DNA from: Boswellia sacra | Lineage: Eukaryota; Streptophyta; Magnoliopsida; Sapindales; Burseraceae | Direction of reading: 5' to 3' | Length of the DNA: 64,000 bases | Assembly: GCA_013180625.2 (NCBI GenBank) | Contig: SNVD02010210.1 | Location: 372,001-436,000 of the forward strand | Shown here: positions 24,469 through 35,440 of the stretch, piece by piece | How the letters are laid out: the number at the start of each line of letters is the position of its first letter | How positions within the stretch are numbered: the stretch's first letter is position 1 | Notes under the pieces: model-generated | Told to the model about the DNA's origin: nothing | What the model saw: the letters and a program-made list of their open reading frames with translations, nothing else | Databases searched by the model: none | Made by a program: the position numbers and the translations under genes

Positions 24469-25949
24469 AGACCTTGGCGATTTCCTGTTTGATCCTGTTC
24501 GTGGAGCTATTGAAGCTCTAACCAACTGTCGACATCTCGGTGCCCAGAATTGCGTCAATCCAATAGTTATATTTGTCAATCTAGAGTCTCTTACTCGATT
24601 TTTATCGATTTTCTCGAGGTAATTCTAATATCATTTGAGTAATTCTTCTCTGTTTAATTGTTTGTTTCCTCTCTTTGATCTACTTGATTTTCAGCTTACT
24701 CAATTTGTTTGATTGGCTAGACAAGAAGCCAGGTGAGCCAGTGCTTTGCATATTACTTGGGAGTGGACGAACAATAACACCTGTTAAGGCTGAGAGGTAA
24801 TACCCTTTTTTCTTTTGAATTTAAACATGTTTTTGTATTTCGTGTATGTGGTGGTAAATTGTAGTAATCTGTGTAAAGCTGATATGAGATAATGCATCCT
24901 ATGGGTTAATAATCTCAGAACGTGTGACACATGATATGTTATTAAATCATATATGTGGGAAATGTCATGCTTTGTCCTCTTAATTGTAGTTTCAATGACA
25001 ATCTTATAAGAAATAGCTATTTTTTTAAAGCCTCAACTATTATATGACGTCTAGGAAATTTCTTCACTAGAGAAATTGACGTCAGTCATGTTGGCATGAT
25101 TGTTAAAGACTATTACACCTTGGAGGGTTGCCGACTCAGACCCCATGCAGCAAGTTTATATTTTTATAGAAGTTTTGACCCCTATACAAAAAGCAAATGT
25201 GTTAGATCATAAGCATTAATATAGAAACTTATTGCTGAACAATTATTTCCCTTCCTGATAGATTCTCCATTGTTTTACTGCATGCATAGCTTTGAAATGC
25301 ACTGTCGCACTTTTGAGTTTAACTAAAGTCTCATTCACTCACTTGATTTATTTAACATTGCTTCCATACCTAGATTTTGAGGACTTCTTTATTGCAACAT
25401 TTGCTTCTTGTAACAGGGCACTCACGTGACAAATCCCTTAGCTTCAACACAGACTTTCTATTCAAAACAGTCTCATCTGAAAGGCAATGTGATATTCCTA
25501 TATCTTATCCAAGAACTCTTTTTTTTTTTTTTTTTTGCAGTTTTTCCTTGCTTAGTCTTTGTGTGGTTATTAAGTGAGAAACATATAGTCCTCGTCAAGA
25601 AATAAGTTAAAAGGAATTAAATGATCATCTATGTAGATATGTGATTTCGATGTTTTGAGTAACATATGTTGTTGGAAGTTGAACCCGAAACATCTTTTAG
25701 TCAAGCTTTGTTTTAAGACAGCGGGGAAGTGCCAAATTCTTTTCAAATGACATCACTTATGTGTTTGTAGAGATATTTTTATTCATTAGATCTGTTTAAG
25801 GCTTGAATGTTCTGTTTATAATTCCAGTTCTCCTGCAGTCTGAAATTTTCAATGCTCTTGCAAAGACACGACTTTTAGTTGCTGACAAGAAGGAATCACA
25901 GTTCTCAAGATGGGGCAGAATGCACAAGGGGTTTTCTTCTGTAAAGCAA
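24469..25949 (+). pseudogene. Unrecognised spliced gene fragment, three exon-like segments
   Basis: Segment 1 (24469-24618) lies between TTTTTGCAG and a GTAATT donor and reads RDLGDFLFDPVRGAIEALTN, then NPIVIFVNLESLTRFLSIF. Segment 2 (24695-24796), after TTTTCAG, joins in phase and reads LLNLFDWLDKKPGEPVLCIL then GSGRTITPVKAER up to GTAATA. Segment 3 (25827-25949) reads LLQSEIFNALAKTRLLVADK then KESQFSRWGRMHKGF and ends at a strong donor GTAAGT. An intermediate exon may lie at 25417-25486. The mostly complete splice consensus and the in-phase first junction suggest a real or recently live gene, but I do not recognise the family, and no start or 3' end is clear. The upstream T/C-rich block (24310-24460) could be its leader. 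Confidence 0.5.
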
Positions 25950-28900
25950 GTAAGTTAAGGATTGTAATATCTAGTACACTCATTAGCAGAAGCTCGCCCC
26001 TAAATTTAGTATTGGGTATGTTTTGTCAAACAATTCCACTCAATAAATTATCAACACCCTCTGAACTACTTAGTAAATGTGAACTTGTGCAAATTTTATC
26101 ACACAAGGAGATATTTATATATGTGCAAAAGACTGGATTTGAATCGACTCCTTGTGTAATAGATCAATTTTTTCTGCATTGTCAGGAGTTTTCCATAGAA
26201 TTGAAGCTGACTGACATGCATTTCTTTCTGAAAACACAAATAGCCATTTTACTTTAACTGGTGTCATTTAATATCATTTAGGTGATGAGGTCTCATGGTA
26301 TTATACCATAGAGTACTTGAGACCTTAAATTCAACCTGGCATTCATCAATGATGAGAGTAGCCTCCCATACCACCATTTTGTAGTACCCATATCATTGAG
26401 ATCTCTTTTTTTTCTGTGATTATTTGATTGATTTTGTTGGCATTGTGATTTACAAAACTAATTTATCTTATTGAACTCAATTCATATTGATCTCAATTCA
26501 TGATTTCGGTAGCATTTGAAGTTTTTGTCATTTTGGTAACTGCATAGCTAAGCAATTAAACTCAAAGAAAGTTTAAATAAAACGATTGGCGAGGTAGTCA
26601 ATTAGCAGTTGAAATTTACATTAGATTGACAATGTGATCCTCAGGGAAACCTTCTTGATAAATATATACAGAATCTTATAGAAAGAATTTCACATTGTCT
26701 AACATAAATGATTCATAGAACTGAAAGTTCTTTTTACGGTAGTCAACTCTCTTCTTCTTGCCCCATTTAAAATTAAGATTCTCGTCCCAGTTTGCCTCTC
26801 CATGATTGGAGATTGTGCATCTATCTCCAAGTAGTAAAACTCAGCCTGCAAACTTTGAGGACTATCAGAAAAGGTGTCCCAACGTAATCAAATAATTGCT
26901 AAAAGACTGTATTTGTAAGCATAAACAAAGGAAAATGGATTTTTCATCAACATGTCAGTGCGCACTATCATACAACACGAAACACACATGATCAAAGAAC
27001 TTCTTCTTAAGGTAAAACCGAACAAAATGGAACAGTTAAAGCACATGATAATAAGTAAGAAGCTGCTGAACTAATTTCATAAAATGAATTTTAAGTGGGG
27101 AAATAATAAGAAATAACCAGTCCAATCTTTAGAGTTCTAACTTAAAATTCAAAAGGAAAAGATCAAAATACCCTTAAAATATCGAAAGTAAAAATAAGCA
27201 AAAGCCTGTTTCTTGACTAGATTTGAAAATTTATGAACAGCTACCAAAATTCAAAAGAAGCGAAAATACCCTTAAAATCTAGGACGCCAAATATGCAAAA
27301 GCTTATTTCATGAGCAGGTAATGGAGTTGAAATCTCAATTTCACATGACAAAACAACGCCCAAAAAGCATAAATTAATAGTATGAGCACATTTAAGAAGC
27401 TGAAAATGGTAAGCATTTGTACAACCATACTATTTAAAGAAGTTAAATTTATTATTTTTGAATTTTTTAAGATTTACTATAATTTTAAAACACAAGTTGA
27501 GATGATGCTATTTTTCAATTAAAATAATTATGCTCTTTCCATTCAATTTTTTCCCATATTTTCAAAGTAGTCATTTACTCAACGATTTTGTAAAATCCTT
27601 CAGTATGTGGTAAAGTAATGAAGAAATTCAGCTTAATTATAAGTTTTTTATTTAAATAATGTTGATTTCTGCACGTCACATCTTTAATAAATCAATTTAA
27701 AATAGCTAAGTCATAAATGCGATTTTACATACTATTATTTTTTATTAATGACTTTGACTTTAGATAGTTTCTGAAGATTTGTTGTTATTTTAACACACAT
27801 GTTAAGATAAATATAATAATCTAAGCCAATATTACTATTTAACTATTCCCATAAACTACAACATGAAAATATGAACCTCACACGTACCTTTATAATGGGT
27901 TTTTATCAAATTTAGACAGTAAACATGATAAAGCCAGTGAGTTAAAATATAGTATAATTATCATTGGACTCTCCTTTATTTGCCAGAACATAATTTAAGT
28001 TGGAAAAAGCCAATCATTAACATGTAAACTATTATAGAAAATTTTCTGCTATTTAAATTATATTAGATGGAAGATTCTATATGTTTTAATTTTTGCTATG
28101 GACTAAGGTGTTTGACTCTTTAATTCTGTTAAATGCCTTGATTTGCATTTGCAGTGTAGGATTAATTTGCTTTATTATCGATGATTTGATCTCCCTTTTG
28201 TTGCTGAGAAAGAGAGGGAAGCTTATTAGGTATGAAGTTTTACAGGGGAACTCTTTTTTAAGAAAAAAAAACGTTTGATGTTTGAACAGATGGATAGGAC
28301 TTTGGTTTGTTCTATGGGCTTATTATCTCTTAGTTTGGCAAGCGAATGATGATATAAGAAGAGAGCAATCTATCTTCTAATTGCTCTCTGTCTTAACTTG
28401 TTTTGCTTTCTAAATTATTTGTATAGATAGCAGAGGATTATCCTCATCATAAGTTCCTCATTTGCCTCATTGTATAGTGTCCAAGTACTTTGCTTCTTAT
28501 GTCCTTCTTTGTTTCCAATTATTTGCTTCAAATAATTACAATATCTAAGTGGCGTTATTTAGCGAAATAATGACATGGTGAAGTATTAACTGATTGCATA
28601 ATTGGTTAGATTAGTTTTGCTTGTATTGCCTTGAATTATAATCATTGATTTGTGCTTCTTGTCATCTTTAGCAGTAGTGTTCTTCTTTCTTGTTCAGTTT
28701 TGATTTTGCCAATCTTATAATCTGTATAGTTTATTTGCAACAAGTATTAGAGGTTCACTGTACCTTTTTGTTATTGGACTAAGGCTTAGTGAATCTTCTT
28801 CGGCTCTAAATCTTCAGAGTTGAACTTATCTATGTTCTATTGTTAATTAATATATTAGACTTTTTGGCATTGAAAAGAGACTAAATAGACGTGTTCTTGA

Positions 28901-29150
28901 TAGTTAAATGCTTCATTCATTATCCAAATAAAAGCGATTTAAGGTCGCACAAATCCTTTGCTGTCTTTTATGGCTGCTCACTGATCTGATTATTCCAACA
29001 TAAGAAGTTGAGAGTCAATGCTTGATTATAGAGTAAGTGATTTTGTTACTAAAAAGACCGGCATGCATGTTTGGCGGAAAAATATCGTTTAGCAGATTAC
29101 GTATTTATCTCCATGACTTTGCGGCATGTTTTACTAAATAAAACTTGAAT
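25950..29150. other. Intergenic DNA, nothing recognised
   Basis: AT-rich sequence with scattered short ORFs (25910-26257, 28093-28278) that have no motif, no splice framework and no family resemblance I can name. No LTR, terminal inverted repeat or RNA gene was seen. Exons of the gene fragment to the left may extend here unnoticed. Confidence 0.4.
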
Positions 29151-29189
29151 GAATAAAATTTACATAACCAGCTTATAACCAAAGCAAAA

Positions 29190-29700
29190 TTATCAATAAT
29201 AATATTAATAATTAATAATTAAAAATAAAAATAATTTTATAAAATATTATTACATAATTATTAAAATATTAAAATAATAATTTATAAAATATAAATAAAT
29301 AAAATATTATTAATATAAATTTAAAACTAAATAACTATTTATTAATACTATAATAATTTCATAATAAATATTGATAATTATTATTCATAAATAATAATTA
29401 TTATAATAATAAATAATTTAAGAATAATTAATAATAATAACAAATAAAATTATTAATATTATTAATTATATAAATAAAAAAATATCAATAATAATATTTA
29501 ATTAATAGTAATAATTTATTTTTATTAATTAATCATTAATAAATTATTTATAATAAATAATTATTTATTATTTATTACATAAATTATTTTTAATAATAAA
29601 TATCATTTTTAATAATAAAAATAATTAACAAATAATTATTTATTTATTTATAATTAAATAATAACATTAATAATAATTATTTATATCATATTAAATTATA
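29190..29700. repeat. Extreme AT low-complexity block
   Basis: About 500 bases almost wholly of A and T, built of degenerate AAT/ATT/TAATA words with very few G or C. It could be a decayed AT satellite or a scaffold-attachment-like stretch. Confidence 0.8.
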
Positions 29701-29749
29701 CCCTTACTAATATAATTTATTTTACGTATTTTCTTTTCTTTAATAATAA

Positions 29750-30235
29750 TTATATGAATATAGTTTTAGTTGCAATGACCTTATTATTATAATCTTCAGA
29801 AAATAAGATATATATATATATATATATTTTAGAAAATTATAGATAAGATTACAAAGTATTATGTTTTCTATGTGTATATATATCCGCTGGTACAGTTTTG
29901 TGTTATTTTATACAAGTTAGTTATTGCCAAGACTTCCAAATCTATGTACAACTACATTAATTTTGTCCTGCAAGCTGGGTATCCAAAATTAGATATTGTA
30001 ATTAGCGGATTATATTTGTAATTAGATAAGATTGCAAAGTACTCCTTGTACGTACAATGGTGAAACTATGCACTTCCGCCCCCTGCATGCCTAAATAAGG
30101 AGATGTTTAAACAAAGGAGAAGAATAAAACTTCTATTATCATGTTTATTTTGAAGTTGATCATGTACTTTTGTTCTCATGTAAGCTTTGACTTCTATATA
30201 ATTTCTTATGTGTTATTAGACTTTCCCTGTTTATA

Positions 30236-30240
<5 letters not shown>
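29750..30240 (+). repeat. Peptide-gene repeat family, copy 1 (flank plus 3' end)
   Basis: It matches 33265-33745 in the same order: a TA run, AGATAAGATTACAA, a TTGCCAAGACTTCCAAATCT box, then a 3'-UTR-like part (TGGTGAAACTATG, CCCCCTGC, GAGATGTTT, GGAGAAGAATAAAAC, TTATTAGACTTTCC, TGTTTATACTT). The same 3' part follows the small-peptide ORF at 32586-32939. Here the coding part is missing, so it is probably a deletion derivative. Confidence 0.7.

Positions 30241-30304
<64 letters not shown>
30239..30304. repeat. (TA)n microsatellite
   Basis: About 66 bases of uninterrupted TA directly after the 3' end of repeat copy 1. The ORF that reads through it is an artefact. Confidence 0.95.
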
Positions 30305-30306
<2 letters not shown>

Positions 30307-30419
30307 ATACTGTAATATTAATTTAAGAAGACATAAAATTTTCTATATTAATTTATCATGCAACCACATTAAATTATATGGTAGTTGGATACAACTTAAT
30401 GATTAATAACACTTGGACC

Positions 30420-30900
30420 CACTGTAAATAGCTTAGTGGTTGGAGAAAATTTAAGTTCCCATTCCTTTCCCCCTAAGAGAATAAATTGAAAGGCTTTCAC
30501 AAAAGTTATCATACAAACATGTCATTATGATTATTAACTGCATGAAATCTTAAAAAAAAAAAAAAAAAAGAAGAAGAAGAAGAAGAAGAGAAATCTCCAT
30601 TGTTTTGAAATTTCTGTTTTTGGCGAATATAAATGTGGAGTTTTCTACTTATTACAAGCATTTAAGATCTCTCTTTCACAATTAACATCATTTTTAAGAC
30701 TCAGGGTATTTCTAAAATAATTTGAAAAAACCACTTTAATTATTCCAGTTAAGCACCATTAAATATACACACAATAAAATAACAAACATCAATATGCAGA
30801 TTTGCATGGATTCATAAGTTCAATGCATGATCTTACTATTTTAATTTTGAGAAATTAACAAATAAGATACAAAGCAGGTTGATTATTTTTTTATCTGAAG
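30420..30900 (+). repeat. Peptide-gene repeat family, 5'-flank copy
   Basis: Shares an ordered set of phrases with 44260-44503, 60680-60920 and 62980-63420: AAGTTCCCATTCCTTT, an A-run, TTTTTGGCGAATATAAA, TTTTCTACTTATTACAAGCA, then TTCTAAAATAATTTGAAAA and TTGCATGGATTCATAA. It includes an A17 run followed by (GAA)n at 30551-30590. It seems to be the upstream region of the small-peptide gene unit. Confidence 0.7.
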
Positions 30901-32100
30901 TCTGGATTTAACTTATTCTCAAACTTCAGATATTTTTATAACAATTGTTTTTGTGATTTAAAACTTAATCTAAGACATTTTCATCTGAATAAAAAAAGCA
31001 AAAAATTTTAACTTTTATCTGAATGCAAATGTCTGAATCATTTATTATTCCTTTAATTATCTTAAATGCCATTATAAAATTCATTTATGACCAATTTATA
31101 TATAACCTAATATTTTAATTTTGGAACTTTATTATTTATTTTTAATTTTATATTATAATTTTTTATATATTTTTAAAATTATTTTATGGTCATTTAGCTT
31201 ATCTATATATCAAATTCTTTTAGGAAAAAAAAGTTCTTTACCTAATTATACACATTTAAGTAAATTTTGGTATGCAAATATTTTATTATATGAAATAAAA
31301 TCATCAATGAAAATAAAATATATAATAAGGATATATGTGTAAAGTCATTAGTTCTCGGATATTTTAATTCAGATATTAAAATAAAAAAACAAGCGTATCA
31401 TTCAGATTTTTATATTTAAACTTATTCAGACTTCTATTTAATTCAGACTTATTCAGATTTCATACAAAAAAAAAAATTGCCCCTCAAGTATTAAGTATAT
31501 GTATTGGCTGATATATATATTTACAAAATTTGTCTATATATTAATGTATTTCCATTTTGTTAATTTTTTTTAAAATCCAACCTAACCTAATATGTATATA
31601 TATGTGTATGTATGTATGTATGTAACCCATAAATAACCTATTAACTACCCATCATGGTATAGTTTGGATTTAACCCAACCTATATGGTTTAGAAATAATG
31701 GATGCCTAACCTGTTGATACCGATATTGCCATCCTTCAAAAGTGAATAGCACCCTAGGTTTTCTTCAGTTAGGATTTTTCCTTTTCTTTTTTAAATCTTT
31801 TTATTAAATTAATGGGTTACAAACCTTTCTGGATAATACCTTTCATTGATAAATTTGACAGTTGATTATCAATTTTGGGAGGCCATTGTTAGTTTTCAAT
31901 TTAGTGGGATGTTATAAATTTGACCAAACCTTTGAGGGCCCAATGAGATATCCTGATAGTTTGTTGATTACTTGGAAATGTCTACAACATTTTTTTTTTT
32001 TTTGGCTTGTCTTCCATTTGCCACCCATCTCATATTCTCTTCTCTTCTATCCTTAGCTAGGTCAAATCTTAGTTTCTGTCAATATCTTAGCGCAAAATCA
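30901..32100. other. AT-rich intergenic DNA
   Basis: No supported gene. It contains short TA and TATG runs (about 31590-31622) and T-rich stretches. Candidate ORFs (31121-31342, 31862-32056) have low-complexity composition. Confidence 0.45.
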
Positions 32101-32103
32101 TTA

Positions 32104-32120
32104 GGTCACGCAGCGTGACC
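32104..32120. promoter_or_regulatory. Perfect 8-bp palindrome
   Basis: GGTCACGC-A-GCGTGACC, about 470 bases upstream of the small-peptide ORF. It could be a dimeric transcription-factor site or a chance hairpin. Confidence 0.3.
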
Positions 32121-32585
32121 ATGGACGAAGCCAGCACGGTCAATTGCCCCTCCTGGGCTAAAAGATTTATATATATATATATATTGTACTTATTGGATTA
32201 TGTTGCATGTACCAAATGCAAGTTGCATGGATTTCAAATAAAACTTGTAAACAATTTAGAAAAGAAAATTTATTTTTTTATGCACCTTTGTCAGATCTAT
32301 CTGTCCATCTATATATATATATATATATATATATACATACATACAAATTTCTACGATCAACCACAGTTCCCCTTCTTTCCCTCCCTCAGTCCATCATTTG
32401 TTACTTTGACAAGCAAAGCAACGAGCACAGAGCGGTGAACTACTTGTTCTCAAACAACGCATCAACCTTGAAAAGCCCGCAATTCACATTAATTTCGTGC
32501 CCGATAAATACACCCATATCTCTCAATTCCATTTGCCACCAACAATTCTCTTCTCTCCTTCTCAGCTCAAAGCTTTTCTATCAAA

Positions 32586-32939
32586 ATGGCTCTGCTTAAT
32601 TTAAGAAAAGATTTGCTAATCTTTGTTCTAGGGGCAATTATTCTTGGCTTGGCTGCATTTCCCAGAAATGTAATGAGTCAAAAACATACACCTCCTCATG
32701 CAACTTAAAAACACAGTAAGAAGGGAAAGGCAATGAGGAGAATTGACTTACAGCCAGTTTCAAGACTTGATCTTAGAGGTAGCTAGGGAAAAAAAATTAT
32801 GGCTTGATTTTATTGAGCACTCTATATTTTTTTGTCTAAACTATTGAACCGAGTAACATGAACGTCCCTTGTCTTTGCAGATATGTGCCGCATAGAAGAG
32901 CTAAACAAGAAAAACATAGATCGTACTACAAGTACGTAG
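32586..32939 (+). pseudogene. Small secreted peptide gene, two exons, premature stop
   Basis: ATG at 32586 starts MALLNLRKDLLIFVLGAIIL followed by GLAAFPRNVMS, a textbook signal peptide. The frame then gives QKHTPPHAT and stops at TAA (32706-32708) after 40 residues. Past the stop the same frame runs on as KHSKKGKAMRRIDLQPVSRL to a donor at 32779; the intron 32779-32880 ends TTTGCAG, and exon 2 (32881-32939) is in phase, ending MCRIEELNKKNIDRTTST and TAG. The in-phase splice supports a former protein of about 83 residues, cleaved and secreted. It is followed by a 3' UTR with AATAAA-type words shared by the repeat copies. Family not recognised. Confidence 0.6.
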
Positions 32940-33110
32940 CATGGTGAAACTATGTACTCGTGCCTAAAGAAGAAGAATAAACTTCTCTTGTCATGTTTAT
33001 TTTGAAGTTTGGCGTACTTTGTTTGCCATGTAAATGTAAGAAAGCATTGACTTCTATATATTTTATTATATATTATTAGACTTTCCATGTTTATACTTTA
33101 ATTTTTTTTA
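32940..33110 (+). repeat. 3' UTR of the small-peptide gene (family repeat)
   Basis: Shares TGGTGAAACTATG, AGAAGAATAAAACTTCT-like, GTTTATTTTGAAGTT and TTATTAGACTTTCC with copies at 30050, 33560 and 62055. It probably carries the polyadenylation signal (AAGAATAAAC). Confidence 0.65.
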
Positions 33111-33149
33111 TATATTTCAGTTACTGTAATATTAATTTAAAAAGACATA

Positions 33150-33180
33150 AAATTATACACACACACACACACACATAGAC
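33150..33180. repeat. (CA)n microsatellite
   Basis: A run of ACACAC, interrupted at the end by ACATAGACACGCACAC. Confidence 0.85.
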
Positions 33181-33214
33181 ACGCACACAAAAAAGAAGTC
33201 TACAATTATTCCAT

Positions 33215-33750
33215 TAGTATTTCATGCTTATTTGCAGTCTTGCATGGATTCATAAGGTCATTGCATGACCTCATTATTATAATTTTGAGAAAATAAGATA
33301 TATATATATATATATTTATATTTATATTAGAAAAGTACAGATAAGATTACAATGTATTATGTTTCCTATGTGAATATATATTCGCTGGTATATGGTTTTT
33401 TAGAAAAACAACTTGAGTTATTATACACAAGTTTGGTATTGCCAAGACTTCCAAATCTGTGAGCAAGCAAATTATGTGTGTCCTACAAGCTACGGATGCA
33501 AAAATTGGATATTGTAATTATTGGACTATATTGATAAACTAGTACTACTTGGAAGTGTGGTGGTGAAACTATGTAGTCCTGCCCCCTGCCTAAATGAGGA
33601 GATGTTTCAATAAAGGAGAAGAATAAAACTTCTTCTTATGTTCATTTTGAAGTTTGATCATACACTTTTGTTTCTCATATAAGTTTCGAGTTCTATATAT
33701 TTTATCACGTACTATTAGACTTTCCGTGTTTATACTTCAAATTTCCATGT
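33215..33750 (+). repeat. Peptide-gene repeat family, copy 3 (flank plus 3' end)
   Basis: Begins with the TTGCATGGATTCATAAGG phrase and continues collinear with 29750-30240, about 3.5 kb apart, through the TTGCCAAGACTTCCAAATCT box to the 3'-UTR phrases. It lacks the signal-peptide exon, as copy 1 does. Confidence 0.72.
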
Positions 33751-34552
33751 GAATCCAAACTTGGACTTAAATAACGCATAAATCCGTTTTGTTACTGAGC
33801 TAGTAGTAAGCCCATGACCAAACAAGGTCTATCATTTTCGACATTTTATGGTTATATCCTTTTCTAATAGCTGAAAAGAAATGCTATAAAATACAAACAT
33901 GTCCATGATTGCAACTTTCAATCCACCTAATGAGTCAAGTACAATTACCTAATTAAATTCAAAATCAAAGAAATGATAATCCAATATTTAAGCTGCTTAA
34001 TAACTTAAAGCCGACAACTTGTGGCTCACACTGTCAGTGGCTTGGAGCTTGTTCGAGGAAGTGGATGGGTTAGAAGAATATTTGGTAATCTTGGGTTAGG
34101 TCAAAAGAGATATTTGGATATATAGTGAATCCTCTTCTGAGAAAAACGTTGTTGATATGAAGAAACTTTAAGCGCTTTCTCTTTAGGGCTGAGAAAAATT
34201 TTCATTTAATTCATTTTGTTAGCAATGCAATTCTATAAGTAAAAATCCTACTTTTCTTACATCAATGTTTCTACTCGTACATATCTATATACAAATTTCA
34301 TGTGGTATCACTTATTACGCATTAATAGTTATTATGTTAACTTTTTATACTCATTATTTCATTCACTTAGTGTCACATCAATTTTATATATATTTTATAA
34401 ATGTAGTATTATTCTTCTCACATATCTCTCTCTCTCTCTCTATGTGTGTGTGTGTGTGTGTTTATATATTGGAAAGGATATTTTGAAAGAAAACTATATA
34501 CAAATTTCTAACCGTTGATGTACAAATTTCAATGATTGAGATGATTCATGAG
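33751..34552. other. Intergenic DNA with a compound microsatellite
   Basis: No supported gene. (TC)n at 34424-34440 is followed by (TG)n at 34443-34460. The short ORFs at 34265-34518 run through these repeats and are not genes. Confidence 0.6.
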
Positions 34553-34832
34553 TTTTTTTTTTGGAAAAATTACTATTCACATAAAAAAAAAAGATTGTAC
34601 AAAATACGAGGGGCATACCCCAAGAAGAGTACTTAGTACTCACAAGTCCAAAAGGAAGAAAAATGAAGCTCAAAGGCCTCAAACAAAAAGCGAGATATGG
34701 AGCCAAAAGGCCCAAACAAAAAAGAAAAGGCGCGTAGGCCCAATAATGACCGCAACAAAGCTAACATTCTCAAGACAATGCAACAAAAGGGCGCATGTGC
34801 CCAATTAAACAAAACAAAACTCAAAAAACCAA

Positions 34833-35273
34833 CTAATAACGAAGGCCCCATATAGCACGAAGCTGAGGAGTGATCACATACTTGGCCTCAATGGTAAGAA
34901 GCCGAGAGCGGACCAATGCAAAAATCTCATCAATCACCTGACGACGAGTCCGATGTCGCTGCTGATACACACGATCATTCCTCTCATACCATAGAAAATA
35001 AACTGTAGCAGAGAAAACCAAACGTGCAAGGATATGCCCAAAATTCTTCCTGCCTTGAAGATGAAGAGAAGCCCAATGAAGTAGAGAGAGCCAACCAGAA
35101 GATGGCCAAACAATAAGAATCTTAGCTGAAATCTCCCCCCATACAGAAGACGAGAAAGGACAGCTAAAGAAAAGATGCTCGTGCGCCTCATTTGCTGAAG
35201 CACAGAGAACACAACCTGAAGAAGATAACATGCCATAACTTCGTAGTCGATCCATAGTACGAAGACGGCCCAA
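34833..35273 (-). pseudogene. LINE ORF2 C-terminal zinc-binding domain (zf-RVT)
   Basis: The 146-residue stretch contains GCVLCASANEAHEHLFFSC and PFSSSVWGEI, the Cys-Cys-His-Cys pattern of the zf-RVT domain at the end of plant LINE ORF2, then a stretch rich in Trp and Arg (FLWYERNDRVYQQR). A frame break at about 35280-35440 separates it from the RT. Confidence 0.87.
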
Positions 35274-35440
35274 TGAGGCAAGCCAAAGTATAAAGGAGTG
35301 CCTTGGAATATGGCCAGGAAACCACAGAAGATGATGAAAGGAGTTTACCGAGCGTCTACTCCGTAATAATTCTCACGCTGAGGCAATAGAGAAAATACCA
35401 GAGGTGTAGCCCTTCCAAACAATATGGTCAAGAGTCCCCA

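Noticed and set aside
30141..30326. 61-residue ORF ending in repeated Tyr-Ile
   Set aside because: The repeat is the TA microsatellite; the first half is the 3' UTR part of the peptide-gene repeat.
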